The notes: generated by a model not told the origin, from the letters alone. DNA of 64,000 nt from DATASD01 sp035478835 (GCA_035478835.1 DATIJH010000001.1:62001-126000), one strand, 5' to 3'; positions 1 through 8,926 are shown, counted from the stretch's first letter. Made by a program: numbers and translations.

Positions 1-1
1 T

Positions 2-1165
2 GTGTATGGCACGCACCAGCAGCTTACATTTCCAATGAACAAGGCACACGTTGGCCGCGGGCCGCCATTGCCCGGCACGATTACGGTGAGCGGGTTTGGC
101 GTACCGGCAGCTTTCCGCGGCGACACGGTGCAGGTTACGGGCGAGTTGTATCCGGTGCGCGGCAATGCCCAGGCCGCGATTAGTTTTGCCGGGCTACGCG
201 TCTTAGCGCATCATGACAATTGGCTCGATGCCGCGCGCCGTAAATTTGTGGCGGGCTTGCAATCGGCATTACCGGAGCCGGCGGCATCATTCGGCCTGGG
301 TCTGCTTGTGGGTCAGCGTAACACGCTGCCTGCTACGATTTCGCAGCAGCTCACTATGGTTGGGCTTACGCATATTATTGCGGTTTCCGGCTATAACCTG
401 ACGATTATGCTGCAAGTCGCGCGGCGGCTTGTGGGCAAGCGCTCAAAGTTCCTGGCAACGCTGACGTTTGTGCTGTTAATCGGCGGTTTTCTGCTGCTTA
501 CTGGCACGAGTCCGTCAATTGTGCGGGCAGCAATAGTTAGCTTGTTAAGTATTACTGCGTGGTACTACGGGCGCGAAATCAATCCGTTCGTTTTATTGCT
601 GTTGGCGGCGGCCGTGACGGCCTGGGCTACCCCGCTCTACGTTTGGGGCAATGTAAGCTGGTATTTGTCATTCCTGGCGTTTGCCGGAGTGATGCTGCTT
701 GCGCCATTGTTTACTGCCCGTTTTTATGGCGGCCGCTCGCTTGGTCTGGTCGCGGCGGTTTTTGTAGAAAGTCTATGTGCGGAACTCCTTACGTTGCCAT
801 ATGTACTGCATATTTTTGGCCAGATTTCGTTCGTGGCTTTGCCGGCGAATTTGCTTGTCGTGGCGCTCGTGCCGCTGGCAATGCTGCTGACGTTTGTGGC
901 TGGCGTGGCTGGCATGGCTGCGCCGGTGCTGGCCGGTATTGTAGCGTGGCCGGCGCGCCTGTTGCTCACCTATATGCTTGACACGGCGCATGGGTTAAGC
1001 GAAATTCCGCATGCTTTTGCACAGAACATTGGCTTTCCGGCGTGGCAGATGGCGGCGGCGTACGCGGTTATTGCCGGAATCGGCGCAGCGATGTGGTACA
1101 AAACTTGCGCAAAATGTGCTATAATAACAGATAAGACAACACCAAACGCAGAAGAAGGAGGCTGA
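2..1165 (+). CDS. comEC: ComEC/Rec2-type DNA uptake channel, 5' truncated by window edge
   Basis: Polytopic membrane protein forming the channel through which single-stranded DNA enters the cytoplasm during natural transformation. The open frame runs off the left edge, so the first visible start is not the true one. An OB-like soluble stretch (about residues 20-70) is followed by the competence domain with the hallmark segment GLTHIIAVSGYN near residue 120 and about eight hydrophobic helices. The protein ends soon after the last helix, so the C-terminal metallo-beta-lactamase-like domain of longer ComEC proteins is absent. The stop is 1 nt before yebC. A pilin (7640-8125) and recA in the same window fit a transformation pathway. 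Confidence 0.9.
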   Translation: MYGTHQQLTFPMNKAHVGRGPPLPGTITVSGFGVPAAFRGDTVQVTGELYPVRGNAQAAISFAGLRVLAHHDNWLDAARRKFVAGLQSALPEPAASFGLGLLVGQRNTLPATISQQLTMVGLTHIIAVSGYNLTIMLQVARRLVGKRSKFLATLTFVLLIGGFLLLTGTSPSIVRAAIVSLLSITAWYYGREINPFVLLLLAAAVTAWATPLYVWGNVSWYLSFLAFAGVMLLAPLFTARFYGGRSLGLVAAVFVESLCAELLTLPYVLHIFGQISFVALPANLLVVALVPLAMLLTFVAGVAGMAAPVLAGIVAWPARLLLTYMLDTAHGLSEIPHAFAQNIGFPAWQMAAAYAVIAGIGAAMWYKTCAKCAIITDKTTPNAEEGG

Positions 1166-1166
1166 C

Positions 1167-1895
1167 ATGTCCGGACACTCAAAATGGTCCACGATTAAAC
1201 GCGAAAAAGGTGCGAAAGATGCCGCCCGCGGCGCGCTTTTTACAAAAATTGGCAATGCGATCGCGATGGCGGCGCGCGCCGGCACTGATCCTGAAACGAA
1301 CTTTTCACTGCGTCTCGCCATCGACAAAGCCAAGGCTGCGAACATGCCGACGAGCAACATAGACCGCGCAATCCAGCGCGTAGCAGATAAAAGCGCCGCG
1401 CAGCTTCAGGAAGTCTTGTACGAAGGGTATGGCCCGGGCGGCGTTGCCATTTTAGTGGAATGCGCCACTGACAATATTAATCGCACGTACCCCGAGGTGC
1501 GTCTGGCGTTCAGCAAACACGGCGGCAATATTGCCGAAAAAGGCGCGGTGGCGTTCCAATTTGACCGGAAGGGCATGATTCGCGTTAAGACGGCCGGTGA
1601 TGATGTACTGATGGCTGCGCTCGACGCTGGCGCCGACGATGTGCAGGAAGAAGACGGCGAATCCGTCATTTACACGGCGCCAACCGAACTCGCCAAAGTC
1701 CGCGATGCGCTTAAAGAAGCCGGTCTACAAATCACCGAGGCCGAGCTCACTTACACGCCAAATACCTCTGTAGAAGTGACCGACGAAGCCACGGCTGGCA
1801 AGATCATGCGTTTGATGGACGCGCTTGAAGACATCGACGACGTGGTTAATACGCATGTCAACTTTGATATTCCGGAATCGCTGCTCGGCGTGTAA
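1167..1895 (+). CDS. yebC: YebC/PmpR-family protein (TACO1/DUF28)
   Basis: Cytoplasmic protein of 242 residues, the usual family length. It begins with the diagnostic MSGHSKWSTIKREKG and keeps the second block AANMPTSNIDRAI. Family members bind DNA as regulators or act on ribosomes to relieve stalling; the sequence cannot separate these roles. A strong Shine-Dalgarno AGAAGGAGG precedes the ATG, and only 1 nt separates it from comEC, so translation is probably coupled. The yebC-ruvC-ruvA-ruvB neighbourhood is common in many bacteria. Confidence 0.96.
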   Translation: MSGHSKWSTIKREKGAKDAARGALFTKIGNAIAMAARAGTDPETNFSLRLAIDKAKAANMPTSNIDRAIQRVADKSAAQLQEVLYEGYGPGGVAILVECATDNINRTYPEVRLAFSKHGGNIAEKGAVAFQFDRKGMIRVKTAGDDVLMAALDAGADDVQEEDGESVIYTAPTELAKVRDALKEAGLQITEAELTYTPNTSVEVTDEATAGKIMRLMDALEDIDDVVNTHVNFDIPESLLGV

Positions 1896-1928
1896 CACGT
1901 CGCGTATACATTAAGGCCGCATTACAGG

Positions 1929-3011
1929 TTACAGGCTGAGCTGCTGCTCGACGTGCTTGACCATGCGCTTGGCGAACGCCACGTCGTTGCGCCGTAGCGC
2001 AATCTCGGCGGTGCCAAGCTGTACGCCAAGCAGCGCGTAATTGTGACTGCCGATCATGACGCCCTGCTCGGTGGCAAGGAGTTTGGCATGCAAATGAACG
2101 CCGCGCGGCAGCCGCTTTTCAAAGAGCGCCGCAGGCAAATGCTGGCGTTCGCGCCACTGGGCTACATGGTGGAACGGCCCTTCGAGCGGGCCATGCATAC
2201 TTGGGTGGCTGTAATAATAGGTGATTTTGACGCCGCGGCGCAGGGCGCGCGCCAAGGCTTGCGTGCTCGGACCCGGCTCAAAATATTGACTGGTGAGCAC
2301 GAGCCACTCACGGGCGGTTTCGATCATATGCAAGGCTTCGTCGTAAATAATTGATTGGCGCGGCTGGCCGGCGTCGACAAATAGGGTGGTTTTGTTGTCC
2401 ACGGCGAACGTTTGGTCCTGGCCGCCCAGGCTCTCGCGCACGTTGCCGCCCTGGGCGGCGGTGCGCATAAGTTCGTAAAGCCAATCGGCAGTGCGTTGGT
2501 CGCGCCAGCGCAGCATAGTGTCGATTTCCTCGATGTTATTGAGGTTGTGGCCCCCAACGTACACGGTGTCATTGATGATGGCGGTTTTGATGTGCGAACG
2601 GCGGGCGAACGGCCACGTAAAGCGCTTGCCGGGCTGATTGGTAATGGCGTACGTGCCGCCGTTTTCGACCAGGCTTTGCAGGGCGTTGTAGCGCGTGCGG
2701 TAGGGTTCGCGCATGTTTGGGTTGAGTCCGGTCTTGAACCATAAAGGCCCGGGCACTTTGGTGACGCCATTTACTAAAAAGTCGAAAGCATCCATGATGA
2801 GTATGGTTTTGACACCGCGCGCGGCCGCGGCATTGAGCGCTTCGGCGACTTTGGCGATGGGTTCGAGTTCGGCGCTAAAACCCATGCTGGCGACGAGCAC
2901 GCGATCGCCCTTCTTGGCTTTGTTGATGTCTCGGACCAGCGCCGTAAAATATTCCCGGCGTGTAAACGGCTCAAAGTCCGCGTTTTTGAAAGCGTGGTTT
3001 GGAGTACCCAT
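1929..3011 (-). CDS. PLD-superfamily phosphodiesterase-like protein with altered HKD motifs
   Basis: 360-residue protein with two phospholipase-D-like halves, as in cardiolipin/phosphatidylglycerophosphate synthases. The first catalytic motif is H140-x-K142 and the second H308-x-K310, each followed by the family's GG/GS-H-N turn (GGHN and GSHN). The aspartate normally found five residues after the lysine is N147 in the first motif (D148 is one residue late) and E315 in the second. The histidine nucleophile and acid are present, so activity is possible but altered. No membrane anchor is visible. It is transcribed divergently from ruvC with only 23 nt between start codons. The substrate cannot be inferred. 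Confidence 0.82.
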   Translation of the reverse strand: MGTPNHAFKNADFEPFTRREYFTALVRDINKAKKGDRVLVASMGFSAELEPIAKVAEALNAAAARGVKTILIMDAFDFLVNGVTKVPGPLWFKTGLNPNMREPYRTRYNALQSLVENGGTYAITNQPGKRFTWPFARRSHIKTAIINDTVYVGGHNLNNIEEIDTMLRWRDQRTADWLYELMRTAAQGGNVRESLGGQDQTFAVDNKTTLFVDAGQPRQSIIYDEALHMIETAREWLVLTSQYFEPGPSTQALARALRRGVKITYYYSHPSMHGPLEGPFHHVAQWRERQHLPAALFEKRLPRGVHLHAKLLATEQGVMIGSHNYALLGVQLGTAEIALRRNDVAFAKRMVKHVEQQLSL

Positions 3012-3022
3012 TACTTATATTT

Positions 3023-3028
3023 TATACT
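3023..3028 (+). promoter_or_regulatory. -10 box of ruvC (leaderless)
   Basis: TATACT ends 6 nt before the ruvC ATG. At usual -10 to start-site spacing, the transcript would begin at or next to the initiation codon. No Shine-Dalgarno sequence is present. Confidence 0.65.
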
Positions 3029-3034
3029 ACAGGC

Positions 3035-3511
3035 ATGAGAATTCTAGGCATTGATCCCGGCACTGGCATTTTAGGGTTTGGCATAGTCGAAGTCCGCGGC
3101 GGCACAGCGCAGTTGGTGGACGCCGGCGTTATCCGCACGCCAGTCAAGCAGGACGACGCCATTCGCCTGGCTACGATTTATGACGAGCTGAGCGACATTA
3201 TTGCGCAGACCAAACCGGATTGCATGTCGGTAGAAAAACTGTTTTTTGCGCGTAACGTGACTACGGCGATGACGGTGGCACAGGCGCGCGGCGTGGTGCT
3301 GCTCTGCGGCCAGCAGGCCGGTTTACCACTGTTTGAATACACGCCGATGCAGATTAAGCAGGCGGTGACCGGCTACGGCAAAGCCGACAAAAAACAGATG
3401 CAGGAAATGGTGCGCACCATTCTAAAGCTCAAGGAAGTGCCAAAGCCCGACGACGCTGCCGACGCGCTGGCCGCCGCCATCACGCACGGCATGAGCGCCC
3501 GGTACGTATAA
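3035..3511 (+). CDS. ruvC: Holliday junction resolvase RuvC
   Basis: 158-residue crossover junction endonuclease that cleaves Holliday junctions as a dimer with RuvAB. It starts MRILGIDPGTGILGFG, giving the first catalytic aspartate at D7. VEKLFFARN carries the catalytic glutamate near residue 67, and DDAADALAAA supplies the C-terminal acidic pair. This ATG is preferred over an upstream in-frame codon because the family begins exactly here and because TATACT lies 6 nt upstream. ruvA and ruvB follow about 1.2 kb downstream, separated by an opposite-strand gene. Confidence 0.96.
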   Translation: MRILGIDPGTGILGFGIVEVRGGTAQLVDAGVIRTPVKQDDAIRLATIYDELSDIIAQTKPDCMSVEKLFFARNVTTAMTVAQARGVVLLCGQQAGLPLFEYTPMQIKQAVTGYGKADKKQMQEMVRTILKLKEVPKPDDAADALAAAITHGMSARYV

Positions 3512-3522
3512 AATTCGTCGCT

Positions 3523-4626
3523 TTAAGGCTGCGTTACGTGTTTGCCGCGATTACGGCGCAGGGCTTTAAAGACAGGCCACGCCACAGCCAAAAATAGTCC
3601 AAGTACAACGCAGGCCCCAACGGCCAACAGGGCGCCAGAAGGCGAAGTGTATATATTTGTAGAGCCAGCCATATCTGTAATGTCATTACCAAATCTTGTC
3701 TCTGGAAATGCCTCAAAATCGTACGAAACACTTGCTAATTCCCAGGGCAGCTTTGTTTGCGCCGTCGCCTGTCCATTCTTATCAGTTGTAAGGTAAATAG
3801 TTTGGACCGGTGAACGGCCTGGGCCGGTGCCGCCGTTGATAATTAGCTTGGCAGGCTGATTGCTGAATGGCTTGCCGCCGTTCGTCATAAGAATCTTAAA
3901 TGTGAGTCGTATGCCGTTACGTGAGCTGTCTGCATTAAGCGTGATTTTGTTCTGAAATTCGCTTGGGATGTAGGCGCTGTCTTTGCTGGGAACCACCGGT
4001 CGTAATGTGCCCAAGAGGGCCGATGCATCTGCGTCGGTGTACCCTGCGGTAGTGTAGGTTTCGAGATTTATGAAAGTTTCGCCTATTTTTTCGCCCCAGG
4101 TTACGCGATTCGCGCTGGCGGGATATTGCGATTTATAGATGGTGCGGCCGTTTTGATCTTGCCCGATTTTTGAGCAGCCGTCGCTACATACCCAATATCC
4201 TTGCGAGGTGGCGTCCAGCTTGGCCTGCCGGACAGTGGCAACCGGCTGGTTGTTCGAAGGGTTAAAAAGTTCTTGAAAATACTGTACCTCGGAACCGAAA
4301 CTTTCGGTCCTTCCGTCCGCAAGTTCATAGCCTCGTGGAACTGCGGTTGGGGCGTAAATGGTGTAGCCCACGTTTGGCGCCACCGCGGTTGTGGTCGGCG
4401 TGCCAACGTCATGCATTGAAAGCGGCGGCCCGCTAAATGCCAGGAGCAGCAGCACAAAGCCCGTGACAAATATCGTGATTATGCCACCAAACAAAATCAA
4501 TATCGCCACGACAATATTTTTTACTCTCTTATGAGTCTGATTGGCGGGCGGTGTCGGTTGTTTTTGCTCAGGATTTACATCGAAAGTTTGCGGGTCGTTC
4601 TGATCTGCGGTAGTTTTTTGTTCCAT
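3523..4626 (-). CDS. Hypothetical two-TM membrane protein with large extracytoplasmic domain
   Basis: 367 residues, function unrecognised. A polar, proline-rich cytoplasmic N-terminus (1-33) precedes a strong TM helix (about 35-60). An extracytoplasmic region of roughly 260 residues follows, with one CxxxC pair (CSDGC), then a second TM helix (about 330-350) and a short basic tail RRNRGKH. A late part resembles an Ig-like/bacterial invasin fold (TTDKNGQATAQTKLPW), suggesting a surface role. The start at 4626 is chosen because TATTAT (4633-4638) ends 6 nt upstream; longer frames would overlap this promoter. It sits between ruvC and ruvA on the opposite strand. Confidence 0.72.
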   Translation of the reverse strand: MEQKTTADQNDPQTFDVNPEQKQPTPPANQTHKRVKNIVVAILILFGGIITIFVTGFVLLLLAFSGPPLSMHDVGTPTTTAVAPNVGYTIYAPTAVPRGYELADGRTESFGSEVQYFQELFNPSNNQPVATVRQAKLDATSQGYWVCSDGCSKIGQDQNGRTIYKSQYPASANRVTWGEKIGETFINLETYTTAGYTDADASALLGTLRPVVPSKDSAYIPSEFQNKITLNADSSRNGIRLTFKILMTNGGKPFSNQPAKLIINGGTGPGRSPVQTIYLTTDKNGQATAQTKLPWELASVSYDFEAFPETRFGNDITDMAGSTNIYTSPSGALLAVGACVVLGLFLAVAWPVFKALRRNRGKHVTQP

Positions 4627-4742
4627 ATGTAAATAATACGCCAGGAAAAGGCCACGACCTACTCGCTTTATTAAAAGCATATCCACCTAGGTAGAGCATT
4701 TTGATTCGCACTGGAAGGGCATAGCGTGCCATAATAAAGACG

Positions 4743-5321
4743 ATGATAGCGACACTTACTGGCAAAATTGCCGAAAAGATTTTAGACATTGTCGTGCTTG
4801 ACGTCCGGGGGGTCGGCTACGGTGTACTCGTGCCGAGCGAAGATTACGGCGCGCTGGCCGTCGGCGCCGAAGCAAAACTGTATATTTATGAGCATATCCG
4901 CGAGGTGGCGCATGACCTGTTCGGCTTTACGCGTCAAGACACTAAGGGTTTGTTTGAGCAGCTGCTGAGCGTGCAGGGCGTGGGGCCAAAAATGGCGCTG
5001 AGCGTGCTCAGCGTGGGGACGGCCGCTGAGGTACGTCGAGCGATCGCTGGCGGTGATGTTAAATTTATCCAGCGGGCAAGCGGCGTAGGCAAGCGCGTGG
5101 CCGAGCGCATTGTTGTGGATTTGAAAGATAAAGTAGGCCTGAGCAGCGTAGATTTGGCAAGCACCGGTTTGCTGCAATCCGAGGTCGCCGGCCGCGGCGA
5201 CGAAGCCGTCGAAGCGCTCATCGCTCTTGGATACTCGCCGCAGGATGCCGCACAGGCGCTGCAAAATGTTGACCCGGCTGCACCAACCGAAGTGCGGATC
5301 AAGGCGGCATTAAAGGGGTAA
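4743..5321 (+). CDS. ruvA: Holliday junction branch-migration protein RuvA
   Basis: 192-residue DNA-binding subunit that tetramerises on Holliday junctions and loads the RuvB motor. An N-terminal OB fold begins MIATLTGKI. Two helix-hairpin-helix motifs follow (VQGVGPKMALSVL near 78 and ASGVGKRVAERI near 113), and a C-terminal three-helix RuvB-contact domain (ALGYSPQDAAQAL). CATAAT at 4730-4735 ends 7 nt before the ATG, implying a leaderless message. One nucleotide separates its stop from ruvB. Confidence 0.96.
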   Translation: MIATLTGKIAEKILDIVVLDVRGVGYGVLVPSEDYGALAVGAEAKLYIYEHIREVAHDLFGFTRQDTKGLFEQLLSVQGVGPKMALSVLSVGTAAEVRRAIAGGDVKFIQRASGVGKRVAERIVVDLKDKVGLSSVDLASTGLLQSEVAGRGDEAVEALIALGYSPQDAAQALQNVDPAAPTEVRIKAALKG

Positions 5322-5322
5322 T

Positions 5323-6357
5323 ATGGCAGTCGAACGCATTATAAGCACTGGCGTAAACGATGATGACGTGCAGGAACAAGAGCTCGAACTCAGCCTGCGT
5401 CCGCGCGATTTCGCGAGTTATATTGGGCAGAACCGGCTCAAACAAAACTTACAGCTGGCGATTGAAGCCGCCAAAAAGCGCGGCGAAGCGCTCGACCACG
5501 TGCTGCTATACGGGCCGCCGGGCTTGGGCAAAACCACCATGGCCAGCGTGATTGCCAACGAAATGGGCGCACAGATTCGCATTACCAGCGGTCCGGCGAT
5601 TGAACGTGCCGGTGACCTGGCCAGCCTGCTTACTAATTTGCAGGACGGGGACATCTTGTTCATTGACGAAATCCACCGCTTGCACCGCTCTGTCGAGGAG
5701 GTTTTGTACTCGGCGATGGAGGACTACAAGCTCGACATTATGCTTGGCAAGGGGCCGTCGGCGCGCAGTCTGCGCCTGGATTTGCCCAAGTTTACGCTCA
5801 TCGGCGCTACAACGCGCACGGGCGCGCTGGCTGCGCCGCTGCGCGATCGCTTTGGTCACATTCACCGGCTAGAATTTTACACGCCGGAGCAAGTGCGGCA
5901 GATTATTGAGCGTGCCGCAGACATTTTGGGTGTGCGCATTGAGTCCAAGGCCGCTGCCGTGCTTGCCGAACGTGCGCGTTTGACGCCGCGCATCGCCAAT
6001 CGTTTGCTCAAACGTGTGCGCGACTACGCTGATGTGAACGGCGACGGCATCATTGACACCGTGCTCAGTACCAAGGCGCTGCAGTTGCTCGAGATCGACG
6101 AGCTCGGACTCGACCCGGCCGACCGCATGCTGCTGACGGCTATCATTGATAATTACAATGGTGGCCCGGTGGGCATCGAAACGCTCGCCGCCCTTACGGC
6201 CGAAGAACGCTCAACCATCGAGGACTTTTACGAGCCCTATCTTATGCAAATCGGATTGCTGGAGCGCACGCCGCGCGGCCGCAAAGTCACGCACAAAACG
6301 TATAAACATTTGGGGCGCACACCTGGACAGGACACGATGCAGGCGAGCCTGGTATAA
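5323..6357 (+). CDS. ruvB: Holliday junction branch-migration ATPase RuvB
   Basis: 344-residue AAA+ hexameric motor driving branch migration. Walker A GPPGLGKTT lies at residues 64-72. Walker B FIDEIH, sensor 1 (IGATTRTG) and an arginine-finger region (LRDRFG) are present, followed by the winged-helix C-terminal domain (GLLERTPRGRKVT). Length is typical. It starts 1 nt after ruvA, with a purine-rich AAGGGG inside the ruvA end serving as ribosome-binding site, so ruvAB is translationally coupled. Confidence 0.97.
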   Translation: MAVERIISTGVNDDDVQEQELELSLRPRDFASYIGQNRLKQNLQLAIEAAKKRGEALDHVLLYGPPGLGKTTMASVIANEMGAQIRITSGPAIERAGDLASLLTNLQDGDILFIDEIHRLHRSVEEVLYSAMEDYKLDIMLGKGPSARSLRLDLPKFTLIGATTRTGALAAPLRDRFGHIHRLEFYTPEQVRQIIERAADILGVRIESKAAAVLAERARLTPRIANRLLKRVRDYADVNGDGIIDTVLSTKALQLLEIDELGLDPADRMLLTAIIDNYNGGPVGIETLAALTAEERSTIEDFYEPYLMQIGLLERTPRGRKVTHKTYKHLGRTPGQDTMQASLV

Positions 6358-6358
6358 T
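6353..6358 (+). promoter_or_regulatory. -10 box inside the ruvB end, driving the PH-domain gene
   Basis: TATAAT covers the last codons and stop of ruvB and ends 8 nt before the next ATG at 6367. It is a perfect consensus -10 placed for a leaderless transcript. Confidence 0.6.
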
Positions 6359-6366
6359 ACACGTAC

Positions 6367-7053
6367 ATGGAACCGAATTACACACAGCAACCGAACCCCG
6401 TGCCCGAGCAGCCCGGCCAGCAGCAGGCGCCAATGCCGCCGCAATACAGCGGCCAGCGTGGCATGCAGCCGCCCGCGCCTTTAACCAGGGAGCAGCTTAC
6501 CACTGACCATCTCAGGATCAATCCGCTCGCCGCCATGCAAGAGGGCGAGGAAGTGGTCGCCGACATCCACCGCCACCCGTTCGGCATCGTCAGCATGTAT
6601 ATTTTTGGATTTATCGGCTTTGCGGCGGCGTGCGGCGTTATTTTGTTACTGACTTCAAAACTGATTCCAGAAGGCTCGTCGTATAGTCCGGGCATGGTCG
6701 CGGCAGCGCTGATCGGCATCGTACTTGTCATGATGCTGCTCGGTTTGGGTGTGACGACGATGATTTATTGGCAGAATCGCTGGGTTGTGACCTCGGATAG
6801 CGTGACGCAAATTACGCAGCGTAGTCTGTTTGATCGGCAAATCAGCCAGTTATCGCTTGGTAACCTCGAAGACGTAACCGCCGAACAGCGGGGTATCATA
6901 CAAAGCCTCTTTAACTTTGGCACCTTGCGCGTAGAAACGGCGGGCGAACGCTCCAAGTTTTACTTTTTGTACTGTCCGGATCCTAACTTGTACGCCCGCA
7001 AGATTTTAATGGCCCGCGAAGTGTATCTCCAGAACAACCCCGGCCGCGGTTAG
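6367..7053 (+). CDS. Membrane protein with bacterial PH domain (YdbT/bPH2-like)
   Basis: 228 residues. The N-terminal 45 residues are Pro/Gln-rich and probably disordered. Two TM helices follow (about 75-98 and 112-137), then a cytoplasmic bPH2-type domain: WVVTSDSVTQITQRSLFDRQ with LGNLEDVTAEQRGIIQSLFNFGTLRVET. The alternating V-T-x-x-x-V/I-x-x-x-x-G pattern is typical of YdbS/YdbT-type membrane proteins. The function of these proteins is poorly known. A TATAAT box lies within the end of ruvB. Confidence 0.82.
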   Translation: MEPNYTQQPNPVPEQPGQQQAPMPPQYSGQRGMQPPAPLTREQLTTDHLRINPLAAMQEGEEVVADIHRHPFGIVSMYIFGFIGFAAACGVILLLTSKLIPEGSSYSPGMVAAALIGIVLVMMLLGLGVTTMIYWQNRWVVTSDSVTQITQRSLFDRQISQLSLGNLEDVTAEQRGIIQSLFNFGTLRVETAGERSKFYFLYCPDPNLYARKILMAREVYLQNNPGRG

Positions 7054-7059
7054 CCGGCT

Positions 7060-7584
7060 CTAATAGCGGCTTTCGCCTGTAGCCCCTATTTCCATGACGA
7101 ACTTGAATAGTTCGTAATCTTCTTTTGTGGGTCGTAATTGTTTCATTTTCGATGCTTGCTTCCAGCCTTGGTAACGGGCAAGCATGTCCTCGCCAGTGTC
7201 GGTGTAAATATCTTGAATGCCGGTTTTGTGGACTCTAAGTCCCGGCCATCCCGACAGCCACGACGTAGTGGTATAGCCGTAAATAGTCTGTATGGCTGGC
7301 ATGACGGAAGCTGCATCAGGTATAAGGCTGGAATCCGGCCGAATGATTTGATTGACTGCGACGCTGCCAAAGCTTAAGCCCAGTCCTCGGCGCGCTTTCC
7401 AGAGCGCAAATGTAACTTCGTTCTCCAGACCGGGCTCCGTGCCGGGCAGTGCTGGTAATGTCCACTGATCTGTTGCATTGTACTCAAGTATGAATGCCTT
7501 CGTTTTTTCTGCACGCGCATATATCTGGCCCTCCAATTGATATATTTCGTGCCAATACCCTCCCGGCGCCTGTTCTATTTTCAT
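7060..7584 (-). CDS. Hypothetical protein, 174 aa
   Basis: No recognised family. The protein is soluble, mixed alpha/beta by eye and rich in aromatic residues (IYGYTTTSWLSGWPG near 110), without signal peptide or TM helix. A TACCCT box ends 8 nt before the ATG on the minus strand, matching the leaderless pattern of its neighbours. It is convergent with the PH-domain gene (6 nt between stops). Position and codon use support a real gene; the function is unknown. Confidence 0.6.
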   Translation of the reverse strand: MKIEQAPGGYWHEIYQLEGQIYARAEKTKAFILEYNATDQWTLPALPGTEPGLENEVTFALWKARRGLGLSFGSVAVNQIIRPDSSLIPDAASVMPAIQTIYGYTTTSWLSGWPGLRVHKTGIQDIYTDTGEDMLARYQGWKQASKMKQLRPTKEDYELFKFVMEIGATGESRY

Positions 7585-7639
7585 GAATTTTTAGGGTACC
7601 ACTTTTACGTGATTTAGCACAACTACAAGAGGAGAGTTG

Positions 7640-8125
7640 CTAGTTGAGGCTGGTCTTTTTGTAATCGCCGCCACCTTCGTATGTGGCGCCGAGCGTATAC
7701 TTGGTGCAGTCGATGGTAGCGTCGTTGCAGGCGTTCCCGCTGTCATCGGTGACCTGATATGTATAACAGCCGGCGATGTCGCTGGCGCTGTTTGCGAGCA
7801 CGGCATGTTCGCTGCTATCTTTGCAGGTCAGCTTTGTGGACCAGCGCGGATCCTGCAGATTCGAAAGGTCGACATTTTTGAGGTTGGCCTGAATCCATGT
7901 GCGGTTTTGCATGTTTGCGGCGGTTGGGTATTTGCCTTGCTGGGCAAAATACGCTTCGAGCTGGCTTTGCAAACCGTTGATATCCTTTTGGCGGTGCGTG
8001 TTGCGCGTTTTTTGCCGGATACCGCTGTACGTGCTAACGACCAGGGTGGTCAGAATGCCGATCACAACAACTACAACCAAGAGCTCAATGAGTGTAAAAC
8101 CGGTTTGTTTGCTGCGTAATTTCAT
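7640..8125 (-). CDS. Type IV pilin-like protein with class III prepilin signal
   Basis: 161 residues. A short basic leader ends in G9, and the mature protein starts F10-T-L-I-E with glutamate at +5. A roughly 20-residue hydrophobic helix follows, then coiled amphipathic alpha-1 (SGIRQKTRNTHRQKDINGLQSQLEAYF) and a small C-terminal domain with four cysteines. This is the canonical architecture of a pilin processed by a PilD-type peptidase and assembled by PilB/PilC, none of which are in the window. In Saccharibacteria type IV pili support twitching and DNA uptake, which fits comEC here. It could be a major or minor pilin. Confidence 0.88.
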   Translation of the reverse strand: MKLRSKQTGFTLIELLVVVVVIGILTTLVVSTYSGIRQKTRNTHRQKDINGLQSQLEAYFAQQGKYPTAANMQNRTWIQANLKNVDLSNLQDPRWSTKLTCKDSSEHAVLANSASDIAGCYTYQVTDDSGNACNDATIDCTKYTLGATYEGGGDYKKTSLN

Positions 8126-8174
8126 TATGATTGTGCCACCGTTCTTAAAGGCTTTAGGGTGTTTTGATTTCTAG

Positions 8175-8206
8175 CGGCGCTTGTAGTGTCAGGCTCCGAA
8201 GCGCCG
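8175..8206. repeat. 8-bp perfect inverted repeat, 16-nt loop
   Basis: CGGCGCTT (8175-8182) pairs with AAGCGCCG (8199-8206). It lies in the 168-bp gap between the pilin gene start and the divergent gene at 8294. No T-run follows on either strand, so it is not a standard terminator. An operator or a 5'-leader structure for the pilin gene are both possible. Confidence 0.4.
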
Positions 8207-8293
8207 AAAGTACCTGTCACAATTATAGCGGTACGCTGCGCGCGAGGCAATAATTTTGCGTCCTGGCGGTTTCATCATATAATAGCCCGGATT

Positions 8294-8926
8294 ATGTTGC
8301 GCTACCAAAGTATAACCTTAGCCGAAAAGACTGCCGACCGGCACGGGCGAGACACGCTTATATCGCTCACTGATCCTTATGATTCCCGGCTCGTGCGCGC
8401 CAAGGCGCTGCATAGCATGGGGTTTCCAATTACTATTGAGCTAATGTCGCGCGCCGCCGACCAAATTCCTATGGCAGCATCTTTGGGGCGCATTGCGTTT
8501 TACGAGGAGGAGGGCTTTTGTGATTGCCTGTTCGGGCTCGACGTCCGCCAGTCGCGCGCCGCCGAACGGCTCGGGGGATGGGAACGTCGGATGTATTGGC
8601 ATCCCGCTTCTATGCTTGAGCCGATTCACGAGGGCCGGCCAGAGGCCATCATCGGGTACGCGCGTAACCTAGAAGATGCGCACCTGCCGTTTGACAAACC
8701 CCTAGTCGCTGGCGCCTTTATGACGGCTGTGCGCCGCTTACAAGGCGACATGCTGCCAAACGTTCTGACGCAGTACAACGATATGCTAGCGCACCGTGTC
8801 CGGCCCATCGGCCCGAACGAACTGTTCGCAGTAGCGGTCGATTACTATCAGCGGGTGGCAGACGAGTGGCCGCCATTTGCCGCGTACCGTCAGTTAGGGA
8901 GCGGTCAGGCCGAGCCTACTTTGTAG
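8294..8926 (+). CDS. Hypothetical protein, 210 aa
   Basis: No family recognised. It is a soluble, mostly helical protein with Met/Tyr-rich segments and no TM helix or signal. The start MLRYQSITLAEK is chosen over an upstream in-frame start because a perfect TATAAT (8278-8283) lies 10 nt before this ATG, and an upstream start would overlap the promoter and the hairpin at 8175-8206. It is followed, 89 nt later, by recA with its own promoter. Confidence 0.55.
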   Translation: MLRYQSITLAEKTADRHGRDTLISLTDPYDSRLVRAKALHSMGFPITIELMSRAADQIPMAASLGRIAFYEEEGFCDCLFGLDVRQSRAAERLGGWERRMYWHPASMLEPIHEGRPEAIIGYARNLEDAHLPFDKPLVAGAFMTAVRRLQGDMLPNVLTQYNDMLAHRVRPIGPNELFAVAVDYYQRVADEWPPFAAYRQLGSGQAEPTL

